Notes: generated by a model from the letters alone, not told the origin. A stretch of 64,000 bases of DNA from Lysobacterales bacterium (GCA_016703225.1 JADJCM010000003.1:868001-932000); one strand, 5' to 3'. Positions 15,468 to 24,254 are shown, counted from the stretch's first letter. Numbers and translations: made by a program.

Positions 15468-18170
15468 TCACGCCCGCAACTGCGCGAGCGCCGCACCCAG
15501 CTCGGCCACGCTCTGGAATCGATCCTCGGCGCGGCGCTGGATCGAACGCAAGATCAAGGCTTCGAGCCCGGCCGGAATCTCCGGCCAGTACTCCGAAGGC
15601 CGCGTCGGCGCCTGTTGCATTTGCGCCATGTAGATCTCCATGGTGTTGCTGCCGGTGAAGGGCAGCTTGCCGCAGAACATCTCGCACAACAGCACGCCGC
15701 AGGCATAGAGATCGGCACGATGGTCAACCTCGTCCCCGGCCAGCTGCTCGGGCGCCGCGTAGTGCGGGGTGCCGACGAACATGCCCTGCTGGGTGTGGCC
15801 CGGCTCGGTGCGACGGATCGGCCGGGCGATACCGAAGTCCATCAGCTTGGCATTGCCACTGGCTTCGAGGATCAGGTTCTCGGGCTTGATGTCGCGATGC
15901 AGGACACCGACCTCGTGCGCTGCACCGAGGCCCGCGCACAGCTGCTTGGCGATGCGCAGTCCAGCCGAATACGGAATGCGCCCGGCCTGCTTGATCAGAT
16001 AGCGCAAGGTCATGCCGCGCACATACTCCATCGAGATATAGGGGTGCCCGCCGGAGTCGCCGAAATCGAAGGTGCGCAGCACGTTGGGATGGGTGATCTT
16101 GCGCGCCAGCTTGATTTCGCTCTTCAGTCGTTCCAGCTGTTCGCCATCCATCAGGCCGGCGCCGCGCAGCATCTTGATCGCAACGATGTCGTCGAGTTCG
16201 AGGTCGCGGGCCTTGTAGACCACGCCCATGCCGCCGGCGCCGAGTTCGGAAAGGATTTCGTAACGCTCGGCGAACACGCTGCCGATGGCTACCGCCTGGG
16301 TCGATGCGCGCTGAGCCGTGACCAGCGAAGCTGCGGGCGTGATCACGGTTGCCGAATCGACCGCAGCTGCTGCCGACTGCGTCAGGCCTGGCAACGCATC
16401 CAGCGCGGTGAGTTCCAGCACCGGAAAATTTCGCCCACTGACCAAGCCGGTGCCGGCTCGCACGTCCTGACCGCTTGCCTGCTTCACCTGTTCGAGCATG
16501 GGCTTGGCGACCAGGACCTGACCTTCGTTCGCCTCGGATAGCAGCCGGTCCATCTGGTACATGGTCCCGCCCGCGGCGACGGGGACCGAGCCTCCTCCCA
16601 TCGGCAGCAGGCCCTCGACGACATCGCCCTCGTGCAGCGCGAATGCGAGCGACGCCGACAGCGAATCCGGCAAGGCCGAATCGCGGCGCAGGAAGCGAGC
16701 GCCACCCAGGGCACGCGACAGCGGTTCAGCACCAGCAAGTCCGAGCACCGCGCGCACGCCATTGAACGCCAGCACGTGCGCCGAAGCACGTCGGGCGAGA
16801 TCATCCACCGCTGCGGCGAACTGTTCGACGGCATTGCCGATGCGTTCCACCTGATCGCGCGCCACCGGCTTGGCCAGTGCCCGGCAGTCGACACCGAGCA
16901 GCACGCGTGTCGCCAGATCGGGGGCTCGCTTCGCTGGTGCAGGATTGCTGCTGCGCGCTTCGCCCGCCCCCGAGGCCTTTTCGCTGGACGTGTCCGGGAG
17001 GAATCGCGAGAGATTGGTCACGTAGCCTTCGATATCGGATTTTTCGCGCAGATCCGACAGCAGCCGCTCGAACGCCCGCGACAGCCGCGCCAGTTCATCG
17101 TTGCCGGCGATCGCAAGTCGGGTCTGGTAGTGCCCGTCGGCCGCCGACTCCGCAGCCACCGCCAGCGTTCCGACCGGGCGCAGCAACACGCGCGCCAGCA
17201 GGTAGGACAAGGGCAGCGCCGCGAGCAGCGAACCGATACCGGTGGCCAGCACCAGATTCAGTATCCGCTGGAAACCGGCGTAGGCGCGATCACGCGAGGT
17301 GAGCGACACGGTTGCCCCCAGCGCTCCGCCGGCGTCGGGCTCGACCGGACCGATGCGCCCGATCCAGTCGCGACTGCCAAGCCGCAGGTCGACGCGTTCC
17401 AGCGGGCTGGCTTCGGCGATGGCACTGCGCAGATCGGCACGCGTTCCGAGCACTGCCATCAGCGCTTCGGCCGTATCCACGTCGAGACTGCTGGCGCTGA
17501 GCACCGACTGGTCGCTGTCAACGAACACGTAAGCGACATCGGCACCGCTGACCTTGCTGATCTCCTCGGCCAGGTCGGCATCCACTGCCTCGCCCAGCGC
17601 CAGGAATCCGAGCAGATCATCGCCGCGCAGGATCGGCATCACCGCGGCCTGAAACAGGGTGTTTTGCTGCCGCCACAGGCCCGAAATCGGCGAAGCCTCG
17701 CTGATCGCCGACGCCAGGAAGACATCGCCCGACAGGTTCTGCTTCAGCGCCGCCTCCTCGTCGGTGCGCGCCAGCACTTCGCCATTCGCATCCAGGAAGA
17801 TGCCGAGATCGAACCCGTACTGGTCGCGTCGTTCTGCCAGCAGGTCGAGCAAGGACGAGGTGCCGCCGCCGACATCGCCCAAGCCGAGTTCGATGTCGGT
17901 CGAACTCTCGAAGTACTGTACGATGGCCGGGTCCTGGGCGATCAGCTGGACCAGATTCTGGACCTGTTGCAACTGCGCGCGCTTGGAATGGGTCTGCGCC
18001 AGCGAACTGGTGTCCAGCGCGCGCTGCACGCTGTCCTCGGCGATCTTGCGCCCCTGCACGTAGGTGATCGCCACCGCCGCACCCACGGCCAGGGTGATCA
18101 GCGCGGCGCAGACCAGAAAGATCTGCGCCCCGAGCGGAAGCCGGAACTTGCGCGGCTCAGTAGCGACCAT
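15468..18170 (-). CDS. Membrane sensor serine/threonine protein kinase
   Basis: A 900-residue kinase with reversed architecture: the sensor is N-terminal and the kinase C-terminal. Residues ~17-39 form a first membrane helix. A periplasmic Cache-like region follows (FLDANGEVLART, DWIGRIGPV), then a second helix (~295-320) and a HAMP linker (LLRPVGTLAVAAESAADGHY). The middle region (~415-570, RVLLGVDCRALAK to AGGTMYQMDRLLSEANEGQV) looks like a degenerate nucleotide-cyclase homology domain. The kinase domain (~630-895) has ELGAGGMGVVYKA, the VAIK lysine, VLHRDIKPENL, MDFGIARP and APEQL, so it should be active. It overlaps the cupredoxin gene upstream by 14 bases and is followed by the FHA protein. 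The ligand is unknown. Confidence 0.88.
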   Translation of the reverse strand: MVATEPRKFRLPLGAQIFLVCAALITLAVGAAVAITYVQGRKIAEDSVQRALDTSSLAQTHSKRAQLQQVQNLVQLIAQDPAIVQYFESSTDIELGLGDVGGGTSSLLDLLAERRDQYGFDLGIFLDANGEVLARTDEEAALKQNLSGDVFLASAISEASPISGLWRQQNTLFQAAVMPILRGDDLLGFLALGEAVDADLAEEISKVSGADVAYVFVDSDQSVLSASSLDVDTAEALMAVLGTRADLRSAIAEASPLERVDLRLGSRDWIGRIGPVEPDAGGALGATVSLTSRDRAYAGFQRILNLVLATGIGSLLAALPLSYLLARVLLRPVGTLAVAAESAADGHYQTRLAIAGNDELARLSRAFERLLSDLREKSDIEGYVTNLSRFLPDTSSEKASGAGEARSSNPAPAKRAPDLATRVLLGVDCRALAKPVARDQVERIGNAVEQFAAAVDDLARRASAHVLAFNGVRAVLGLAGAEPLSRALGGARFLRRDSALPDSLSASLAFALHEGDVVEGLLPMGGGSVPVAAGGTMYQMDRLLSEANEGQVLVAKPMLEQVKQASGQDVRAGTGLVSGRNFPVLELTALDALPGLTQSAAAAVDSATVITPAASLVTAQRASTQAVAIGSVFAERYEILSELGAGGMGVVYKARDLELDDIVAIKMLRGAGLMDGEQLERLKSEIKLARKITHPNVLRTFDFGDSGGHPYISMEYVRGMTLRYLIKQAGRIPYSAGLRIAKQLCAGLGAAHEVGVLHRDIKPENLILEASGNAKLMDFGIARPIRRTEPGHTQQGMFVGTPHYAAPEQLAGDEVDHRADLYACGVLLCEMFCGKLPFTGSNTMEIYMAQMQQAPTRPSEYWPEIPAGLEALILRSIQRRAEDRFQSVAELGAALAQLRA

Positions 18171-18822
18171 TGCGCTTCTTCACGTAGGGCTTGCCGAATT
18201 TGTTCGAATGCTCGGGCACCCGCCGCTTGTTCAGATCGAGCTTCAATTCGATGCGGCTGCCCACGCCCACTGCGAGCTGCTGGCGCAACGGAGCGCCGCG
18301 GTCATGGAACACGACCAGCTCACCCTCGCCCGCCGGCAAGCCGTCGAGCCGGAAGCGGCCGCTGGCATCGGCGCGGGTGTGAAACGGCGTGTCGAGCACC
18401 AGCACGAAGCCGAACATCGAGTGGTGCACGTTGCAATACACCCGCACCAGGCCAGCCTTGGAGAACATCTGCGTACGTCCTTCACCGCGGCTGTATTGTC
18501 CGGTATCGAAGGCATTCTCCGGCGAGGTCGAGAAGGCGTTGTGAAGGATCGGATCCTCGTTCGGGAAGCGCACCGAGTCGCCTACGGTGATCGCCAGCAC
18601 CCGCGGCACGAACTGCTTGCGCCGCGTCGACATGACCGCGGGCTCGCCGGCCGGTTTCACCGGCACCGGCGTCGCCGGTCGAAAGTAGATGATCGCTTCA
18701 GCCGCCTCGGACTCGCGCAATGGCTTGCCGTTCGCGAACAGGCGCAAGGTGCCAGAGAGATCCGCCGCAGAAACCTCGGCAGCGCACAGCACGAGCATCG
18801 ACAGGAGGCGCAGGTGTTTCAC
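18157..18822 (-). CDS. Exported cupredoxin-like protein
   Basis: A ~221-residue secreted protein with a signal peptide (LRLLSMLVLCAAEVSAAD). The core resembles the plastocyanin/methylamine-utilisation-type cupredoxin fold. FPNEDPILHNAFSTSPENAF holds the first His. VYCNVHHSMFGFVLV holds the Cys, His and Met ligands of a type 1 copper site. A C-terminal carboxypeptidase-regulatory-like beta domain follows (DASGRFRLDGLPAGEGELVV), then a basic tail. I prefer the GTG at 18822, preceded by GGGGGA, over the ATG at 18840. The 3' end overlaps the sensor kinase start by 14 bases, so it may supply a periplasmic redox or copper input to that kinase; this is inference from context. Confidence 0.8.
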   Translation of the reverse strand: MKHLRLLSMLVLCAAEVSAADLSGTLRLFANGKPLRESEAAEAIIYFRPATPVPVKPAGEPAVMSTRRKQFVPRVLAITVGDSVRFPNEDPILHNAFSTSPENAFDTGQYSRGEGRTQMFSKAGLVRVYCNVHHSMFGFVLVLDTPFHTRADASGRFRLDGLPAGEGELVVFHDRGAPLRQQLAVGVGSRIELKLDLNKRRVPEHSNKFGKPYVKKRNGRY

Positions 18823-18904
18823 AATTTTCCCCCGGATCATGGGCTTCTGGCATGATCTTAGCGCACTACCTCACCGGCAACAGCGACTTTCGACGGGGCC
18901 CCGC

Positions 18905-19180
18905 ATGGCGACAATCTCGATTTCCCGCAAGCACAAGAAGTCCGCGACCGAGGCCCGCGCCGCGGTCGATCGCGTCGCCAAGGGCATCGCCAAGAAGTTC
19001 TCGGTGAGCCACGAGTGGGAAGGCAACACGTTGCACTTCTCGCGTCCCGGCGTCGATGGCCACATCGCGCTCGGCAAGGGCAGCGTCACCGTGGAGGCCA
19101 CGCTCGGCTTTCTGCTGATGGTGATCAAGAGCTCGGTCGAAGACGAGATCGAACGCTACCTCGACCAGGAATTCGGCTGA
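18905..19180 (+). CDS. Polyhydroxyalkanoic acid system family protein
   Basis: A 91-residue protein of the PHA_gran_rgn family found near polyhydroxyalkanoate granule genes. ISISRKHKKSATEARAAVDR, SHEWEGNTLHFSRPGVDGHI and EDEIERYLDQEFG are the family-like stretches. It is predicted cytoplasmic and granule-associated, with no catalytic motif. The ATG at 18905 has weak upstream purines (CGACGGGG). It opens the storage-lipid neighbourhood that continues with a patatin-like lipase and phasins. No PHA synthase gene is in the window, so the link to PHA is from the family and the neighbours. Confidence 0.82.
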   Translation: MATISISRKHKKSATEARAAVDRVAKGIAKKFSVSHEWEGNTLHFSRPGVDGHIALGKGSVTVEATLGFLLMVIKSSVEDEIERYLDQEFG

Positions 19181-19183
19181 GGC

Positions 19184-19888
19184 TCAGGCTTTGAGTTGGA
19201 ACCCGAACGGGTCCGGGTGTGCGTCCAGCAAACGCGTCATGGCGCGGGTTTCACCGGCGGTGATGGTGCCGAGGAACTCGTGTGCCGGGCCCATTGCGCG
19301 GAAAGCGGTGAATCCGCGTTCGAGAAAGGTCTGCAGCTCACCGAAGCCGGCACCGCGCGCCGGTCCGCGCGCCAACTTGAGCACGCCGAGGATGAAGGGC
19401 TTGCGCACGATCGCCTCCAACTCGCGGCCGACATTGCCGATCAGGGCGATCTGGCGCTGGCGCTGGCGCGCATCGGCACTGGCGCGATAGGCGCGGGCAT
19501 AGGCATCGACGTCGATTTCCCCGCGCGGCAAGTGCGCGACCAGATCGAGATCGCAGCGCACCGAGATCAGGTCCAGCTCGAGCGCGTCGGCGAGCGAGCC
19601 GAGCACGCCGTTCGGCAACCAGCGCAGCATCGTCGGCAGCACCCGCGCCAGGTCGCGGTCGCGCCAGCTCACGTCCTCGGTAGCGTACAGATCGCTCAGG
19701 AAAAATTCGGCGGCGCGCCCGTAACGCGGGTGCATGCGCAAGGCGTCGAAGCTTCGCGCCAGGCGCTGTGACTGCCAGCGACGCAACCGCGGCAACTGCG
19801 GCTCGCGATTGCGCGGCTCGTGCTGCGGATGGCGGGCACGGTGCAGTTCATGCAGCAGGCCTTGCAGGCGTTCGGCGATCTCGGTCAT
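19184..19888 (-). CDS. Conserved hypothetical protein (FFLxDLY motif)
   Basis: A 234-residue, mostly helical, soluble protein. The stretch RYGRAAEFFLSDLYATEDVS followed by WRDRDLARVLPTML near residue 60 resembles a conserved proteobacterial family without known function. No signal peptide, membrane helix or catalytic motif is seen. It is convergent with the PHA-system gene, with 3 bases between stops, and divergent from the patatin-like gene. Membership of the storage-lipid neighbourhood is only by position. Confidence 0.7.
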   Translation of the reverse strand: MTEIAERLQGLLHELHRARHPQHEPRNREPQLPRLRRWQSQRLARSFDALRMHPRYGRAAEFFLSDLYATEDVSWRDRDLARVLPTMLRWLPNGVLGSLADALELDLISVRCDLDLVAHLPRGEIDVDAYARAYRASADARQRQRQIALIGNVGRELEAIVRKPFILGVLKLARGPARGAGFGELQTFLERGFTAFRAMGPAHEFLGTITAGETRAMTRLLDAHPDPFGFQLKA

Positions 19889-19955
19889 GGCGTGCAGACT
19901 TTCCCCGGCTGTAAACGATGGTCGTGACAGGCGACCGTGACTGGAACGGCTCGGC

Positions 19956-19961
19956 TAGAAT
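19956..19961 (+). promoter_or_regulatory. Possible -10 element of the patatin-like gene
   Basis: TAGAAT lies 31 bases before the ATG at 19993, a spacing that would give a short 5' leader. No good -35 is found 17 bases upstream, so the call is weak. Confidence 0.25.
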
Positions 19962-19992
19962 CGAACGGTTACGCACCTGAGATGGAACCTGC

Positions 19993-21231
19993 ATGCTGAT
20001 TGTTCAAGCATCCGCGCGACCGCTGCGCAAACGCTCTCGCCCGCGCATCGGCCTTGCGGTCGCCGGCGGCGGACCGATTGGTGGCATGTACGAGCTTGGT
20101 GCGCTGCGCGCAATGGACGAAGCGCTCGACGGCCTCGACATGACGAATTTTGACGTCTACGTCGGCGTCAGCTCAGGGGCCTTCCTCGCGTCGGGACTGG
20201 CGAATCGCCTCGACACCGCCGAGATGTGCCGCATTTTCCTGACCGACATCACCGACCAGGAGCGCTTCCGGCCCGAGATCTTCCTGCGCCCGGCCTTCGG
20301 CGAATACGCCAAGCGCCTCGCAGCCATCCCGCGCACGCTGTTCGGCTGGCTGGGCGATCTCGCCACGCACCCGCTCGAGACCAATTTTACCGATGTCTTC
20401 GGTCGCCTCGGCGCATTGATCCCGACCGGACTGTTCGACAACAACGAGATCGAGAGTTTCCTGCGCAAGCTGTTCGAGACGCACGGGCGTACCAACGATT
20501 TCCGCGAACTGGCGCGCAAACTCTACGTCATCGGGGTCGAACTCGATACCGGCGCCACCGTGCGTTTCGGCGCGCCCGGGCTCGACCATATCCCGATCTC
20601 GCGCGCGATCCAGGCCAGTTCCGCGCTGCCCGGGTTGTATCCGCCAGTCGAAATCGAGGGAAAATTCTACGTCGACGGCGCCCTGCGCCGCACCCTGCAC
20701 GCATCAGTGGCGCTGGAAGCCGGTGCCGAACTGGTGCTGGGCATCAACCCGCTGGTGCCGTTCGACGCCGCGCTCGCCACCCGCAACCTGCACAAGGCGC
20801 CCGAAAGCCTCACCGAAAACGGGCTGCCGGCGGTGCTGTCGCAGACCTTTCGCACCATGCTCAAGTCGCGCATGCAGGTCGGCCTGGACAAGTACCAGAA
20901 GCAGTTCGAACGCGCCGACCTGATGGTGTTCGAGCCGAGCCCGGACGACGTCGAAATGTTCTTCACCAACCCGTTCAGCTACACCATGCGCCAGCGCGTC
21001 GCCGAACATGCCTACCGAGCGACGCTGGACGACCTCGCCTCGCGCTACGACGAGGTGGCGCCGATCTTCGCGCGTCACGGCATCACCCTGCGCCGCGACG
21101 TCATCGACGATCCCGCTCGCAACCTGATGGATGGCCTCGGTCGGCGGCCGCGGCGCACCGATGTCACCGCGCGCCTGCGCCATGCGCTCGACGATCTCGA
21201 TCGCGCCATTGTCGAGCGCAAGCGCCGCTGA
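19993..21231 (+). CDS. Patatin-like phospholipase
   Basis: A 412-residue lipid acyl hydrolase. The oxyanion loop is in GLAVAGGGPIGGMYELGAL (residues ~24-42), the nucleophile Ser in YVGVSSGAFLASG near residue 61, and the catalytic Asp in FYVDGALRRT near residue 230. Together they form the Ser-Asp dyad of the patatin fold. No signal peptide is seen, so it is probably cytoplasmic. It sits 108 bases upstream of a phasin gene and near other storage-lipid genes, so a role in turnover of granule-bound lipid is plausible. The C-terminal ~130 residues are helical, basic and not diagnostic. Confidence 0.9.
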   Translation: MLIVQASARPLRKRSRPRIGLAVAGGGPIGGMYELGALRAMDEALDGLDMTNFDVYVGVSSGAFLASGLANRLDTAEMCRIFLTDITDQERFRPEIFLRPAFGEYAKRLAAIPRTLFGWLGDLATHPLETNFTDVFGRLGALIPTGLFDNNEIESFLRKLFETHGRTNDFRELARKLYVIGVELDTGATVRFGAPGLDHIPISRAIQASSALPGLYPPVEIEGKFYVDGALRRTLHASVALEAGAELVLGINPLVPFDAALATRNLHKAPESLTENGLPAVLSQTFRTMLKSRMQVGLDKYQKQFERADLMVFEPSPDDVEMFFTNPFSYTMRQRVAEHAYRATLDDLASRYDEVAPIFARHGITLRRDVIDDPARNLMDGLGRRPRRTDVTARLRHALDDLDRAIVERKRR

Positions 21232-21254
21232 GCGCCGCGAGCGACGCGGCTGCA

Positions 21255-21271
21255 TAGTGTGATTATTCTAG
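21255..21271 (+). promoter_or_regulatory. 17-bp motif upstream of phasin gene 1
   Basis: TAGTGTGATTATTCTAG lies 67 bases before the phasin ATG at 21339. The same sequence with one substitution occurs in the same orientation relative to the second phasin gene (25744-25728). It may be a promoter core (TATTCT as -10) or an operator shared by both phasins. Confidence 0.45.
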
Positions 21272-21338
21272 GCTGCGTGCAGATGATCCTGCGCACTGAA
21301 CCAGCGTCTCGCTGGTCAAACCATTCCGTGGAGGGAAC

Positions 21339-21845
21339 ATGAGCAAGCCCAAGTTCAAGTCCAAGAGCACTTCGTCCCAGGCTTCCGCCGCTGCCGCCCA
21401 GAAGGCCGGGGCACTGGTCGAGTCGGCGCAGCAAATCTGGTCCGCAGGCCTCGGCGCGCTGAAGAATGCGCAGGGCCAGGGCGGCAAGTTGTTCGAGTCG
21501 CTGGTGAAGGAAGGCATGTCGATCGAACAGAAGACGCGCAAGTTTGCGACCGGAAAGGTCGACGAAGTCCGTGACGTGGTCGAGACCAAGGTGGAAAAAG
21601 TGAAGGAACGCGCATCGGATACCTGGGACAAGCTCGAAAAGGTGTTCGAGGATCGCGTTTCGCGTGCACTCGGCAAGCTCGGCGTGCCCGGCCGCGACGA
21701 GATGGAAGCGCTGGTTTCGCGCGTCGAGGAGCTGAGCAAGGCGGTCAAGAAGCTGAACCCGCAGGCGGCAGCGCCGGCGGCCAGAAAAGCCCCGGCGAAG
21801 AAAGCCTCGGCCAAGAACGCCGTGCGCAAGACTGCTGCCAAGTAA
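21339..21845 (+). CDS. Phasin family protein (1)
   Basis: A 168-residue small amphipathic helical protein that coats storage granules. After a basic start it has long heptad-like helices (ALVESAQQIWSAGLGALKNA, GGKLFESLVKEG) and a coiled-coil region (ARVEEL-type repeats near 120-140). The tail is Ala/Lys-rich (KAPAKKASAKNAVRKTAAK), which may contact nucleic acid. GGAGGGAAC precedes the ATG. A second phasin lies at 25209-25637, and both have the same 17-bp upstream motif. A rho-independent terminator candidate follows at 21878-21938. Confidence 0.88.
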   Translation: MSKPKFKSKSTSSQASAAAAQKAGALVESAQQIWSAGLGALKNAQGQGGKLFESLVKEGMSIEQKTRKFATGKVDEVRDVVETKVEKVKERASDTWDKLEKVFEDRVSRALGKLGVPGRDEMEALVSRVEELSKAVKKLNPQAAAPAARKAPAKKASAKNAVRKTAAK

Positions 21846-21877
21846 CTGCATTCGGCGCCCCGCGCGCCTACCGCTTA

Positions 21878-21938
21878 GCCCGCCATCCGATCACGCCGAC
21901 AGATCCCTCCCCTTCGGCCGGCTGGCGGGCTTCTTATT
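21878..21938 (+). terminator. Candidate terminator of phasin gene 1
   Basis: GCCCGCCA (21878-21885) pairs perfectly with TGGCGGGC (21923-21930), and TTCTTATTT follows. The loop is long (37 bases) but can fold further. The position, 32 bases after the phasin stop, fits a terminator. Confidence 0.55.
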
Positions 21939-21939
21939 T

Positions 21940-22029
21940 CCGTGGACGCAAGCCCACGGATCGGGCCGCGGATCGGGCCGCGCATCGGCTCGCGAGCCAC
22001 GCATCGGCCCACAAGTGGGCCTCCTACAG
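21940..22029. repeat. Cluster of palindromes and short direct repeats (REP-like)
   Basis: Successive inverted repeats: CCGTGG/CCACGG (21940-21959), GGCTCGCGAGCC (21987-21998) and GGCCCACAAGTGGGCC (22006-22021, followed by TCCTACAG). Between them GATCGGGCCGCG is repeated twice in tandem, with a third diverged copy (CATCGGCTCGCG). The reverse reading CTGTAGGAGGCCCACTTGTG resembles the GTAGGAG-type extragenic palindromes common in Lysobacterales and pseudomonads. It lies between convergent genes, the usual place for such elements. Confidence 0.55.
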
Positions 22030-22050
22030 GTCGATGCTGTTTGCGCCTTG

Positions 22051-24033
22051 CTACCAGTGCACGCCGCGCATTACTGCCGCGAACGCGATCTGTTCGCTCG
22101 ACGGCTTCTCGTCGCGCCCCTTCATGCCCTTCGCCGCCGCCGAATCCGGGAACAGGTTGAAGGCAGTGTTCATGACTACCTCGTAGGCCTTGGGAGCGAC
22201 CGCATTCAGTGTCGCCGCGAAGATGCCAAGGCGCGTCGCGACTCGACTCGGGCGCTCGATGATCGCCTTCACGATCAGGTCTGCTGCCTCTTCCGGCGAC
22301 AAGGTCGGCACGCTGTCGTACATCTTGGTCGGCGCGATCATCGGCGTGCGCACCAGCGGCATGTTGACCGTGGTGAAAGCGATGCCGGAGTCCGAGAACT
22401 CGGCCTGGGCGCAGCGCGAGAACGCATCGAGTGCGGCTTTGGACGCGACGTAGGCCGAGAATCGCGGCGAATTGGCGAGTACACCGATCGATGAAATATT
22501 GATGACGTGGCCGCGCTTCTTTTCGGTCATGCCCGGCAGGAAGCCCATGATCAGACGCAACGAACCGAAGTAGTTCAGTTCGATGGTGCGGGTGAAATCG
22601 TGGAAGCGGTCGTAGCTGAGCGCGACGCTGCGGCGGATCGATCGGCCGGCGTTGTTGATCAGGATGTCGACGCCACCGTGGTCCTTGATCACGCTCGCGA
22701 CCAGGTCATTGCAGCTCTTCTCGTCGGTGAGGTCGGCCGAATAGACCCAGCAGTGCCCGCCTTCCTGCTCCACCGTGGCCTTGGCCTGGTTCAATTCCTC
22801 GACGCCACGCGCGACGATCAGGATCTTCGCCTTGGTCGGCGCCAGCTTCAACGCTGCGGCAAGCCCGATCCCCGAGGAGCCGCCGGTGATCATCACCACC
22901 TTGCCCTTGACCTTTCCTTCCAGCGATCGGTCGATGAACAGGTCTGGATCGAGGTGGCGCTCCCAGAAGTCCCACAGGCGCCAGGCGTAGCTGTCGAGCG
23001 GCGCCAGCTTGATCTTCGATCCGCGCAGGGCGCGCTCGGTCTCGCGGTTGTCGTAGCGGGTCGGCTGGTTCACGTACTTCAAGGCCTCGCGCGGGATGCC
23101 GAGGTCCTTGAGCAGCGAGGTGGTGAACCGTTTCACCGGCGGCAGGTTGGCGACTGCGCCGCGCACCATCGGCGGGATCACCGCGAACATGCGCGCATCG
23201 AGGCGCATGGTCATTTCCGGCGCATGCGCAGCGCGCGCGAAGGTGTTCAACAATTCGCCAACGCGCATCGGCTCGGGATCGACCAACTGGAAACAATGTC
23301 CGTCCAGCCCGCTCTTGTGCGCAATGTGGTCCATGGCATTGACGACATAGTCCACCGGCACCACGTTCACGCGTGCGCCCTCGATCCCGATCGTCGGCAT
23401 CCACGCCGGCAACCACTCGCGCATACGCTTGATCAGGCGGAAGAAGTAGTAGGGACCATCGATCTTGTCGATTTCACCGGTCTTCGAGTGGCCGATGACG
23501 ATGGCCGGACGATAGATGCGATAGGGAATCTTCGCGTCCGTGCGCACCAGTCCCTCGGATTCGTGCTTGGTCCGGTAGTAGGGGTGATCGAGACCTTCGG
23601 CTTCGGCGAACATGTCTTCCTTGAACACGCCCGGGAAGCGGCCAGCAGCCGCGATCGAACTGACATGGTGGAAACAGCCGGACTTGATCGCCTCGGCGAA
23701 CTGCAGCGCGTGCTTGGTGCCCTCGACGTTGACCAGATGGTTGGTCTCCTCGTCGGCCTCGACATCGTAGATCGCCGCAAGGTGGAAGAAGTGCTTGACC
23801 TTGCCGGTAAGTAGCTTCTGCTGCGCTGGCGTCACCCCGAGCTTTGGCTTGGTCAGGTCGCCGATGACCGGGACGATTTCTCCCTTGCCGGCCCCGAGCT
23901 TCTCGATCAGCGCCTCCAGTTTCTCCAGCGATCCCTTGCGCACCAGCGCATAGATCTTGCCGCGACGCTTCAGCAGGTTTTCGAGCAGATGGCGGCCGAT
24001 GAAGCCGGTGGCGCCGGTCACGAAATACGTCAT
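22051..24033 (-). CDS. Bifunctional fatty acyl-CoA reductase (two SDR domains)
   Basis: A 660-residue enzyme closely resembling the Marinobacter-type fatty acyl-CoA reductase that reduces acyl-CoA or acyl-ACP to the fatty alcohol. The N-terminal extended SDR domain (1-370) has TGATGFIGRHLLENLL and YYRTKHESEG (YxxxK). The C-terminal classical SDR domain (~375-660) has ITGGSSGIGLA, NNAGRSIRRS, NISSIGV and YVASKAALDAFSRCAQAEF. The inter-domain text DLDPDLFIDRSLEGKV-like and the end AFAAVMRGVHW also match that family. The ATG at 24033 follows GAGGGGAG. It is divergent from an acyl-CoA-binding protein gene. Fatty alcohol is the precursor of wax esters; no wax ester synthase is in the window. Confidence 0.9.
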   Translation of the reverse strand: MTYFVTGATGFIGRHLLENLLKRRGKIYALVRKGSLEKLEALIEKLGAGKGEIVPVIGDLTKPKLGVTPAQQKLLTGKVKHFFHLAAIYDVEADEETNHLVNVEGTKHALQFAEAIKSGCFHHVSSIAAAGRFPGVFKEDMFAEAEGLDHPYYRTKHESEGLVRTDAKIPYRIYRPAIVIGHSKTGEIDKIDGPYYFFRLIKRMREWLPAWMPTIGIEGARVNVVPVDYVVNAMDHIAHKSGLDGHCFQLVDPEPMRVGELLNTFARAAHAPEMTMRLDARMFAVIPPMVRGAVANLPPVKRFTTSLLKDLGIPREALKYVNQPTRYDNRETERALRGSKIKLAPLDSYAWRLWDFWERHLDPDLFIDRSLEGKVKGKVVMITGGSSGIGLAAALKLAPTKAKILIVARGVEELNQAKATVEQEGGHCWVYSADLTDEKSCNDLVASVIKDHGGVDILINNAGRSIRRSVALSYDRFHDFTRTIELNYFGSLRLIMGFLPGMTEKKRGHVINISSIGVLANSPRFSAYVASKAALDAFSRCAQAEFSDSGIAFTTVNMPLVRTPMIAPTKMYDSVPTLSPEEAADLIVKAIIERPSRVATRLGIFAATLNAVAPKAYEVVMNTAFNLFPDSAAAKGMKGRDEKPSSEQIAFAAVMRGVHW

Positions 24034-24184
24034 GGTGCTCCCCTCAGGTTGGAGCAGCGCGTGCGGGCCGCGCTGCGGGACTGGCATCAGGCGCGCGACG
24101 TGGCGTCGCGACCGCCCAAAGATAGCCCTGCCCCAACCGCTTTCCTAGCCCTGACGACCATGCGCGACGACGATTCGGCGCGCG

Positions 24185-24214
24185 TTGACCGTTTCCGGAA
24201 ACGCGTGCTACAAG
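24185..24214 (+). promoter_or_regulatory. Promoter of the acyl-CoA-binding protein gene with an internal palindromic operator
   Basis: TTGACC (24185-24190) and TACAAG (24209-24214) are 18 bases apart. Within the spacer CGTTTCCGGAAACG (24190-24203) is a perfect 14-bp palindrome. This is the typical position of a TetR-type repressor site, and a TetR regulator is encoded in the same transcript (24527-25159). Expected start of transcription is near 24221, 34 bases before the ATG at 24255. Confidence 0.55.
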
Positions 24215-24254
24215 CCCAGCGTTCCCCTCGACGCGATGCACCGGAGCGCACCCC

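Noticed and set aside
18848..18863. Sigma-54-like site TGGCATG-N4-TAGCG before the PHA-system gene
   Set aside because: Two mismatches at conserved positions and no enhancer-binding protein context; it may be chance.
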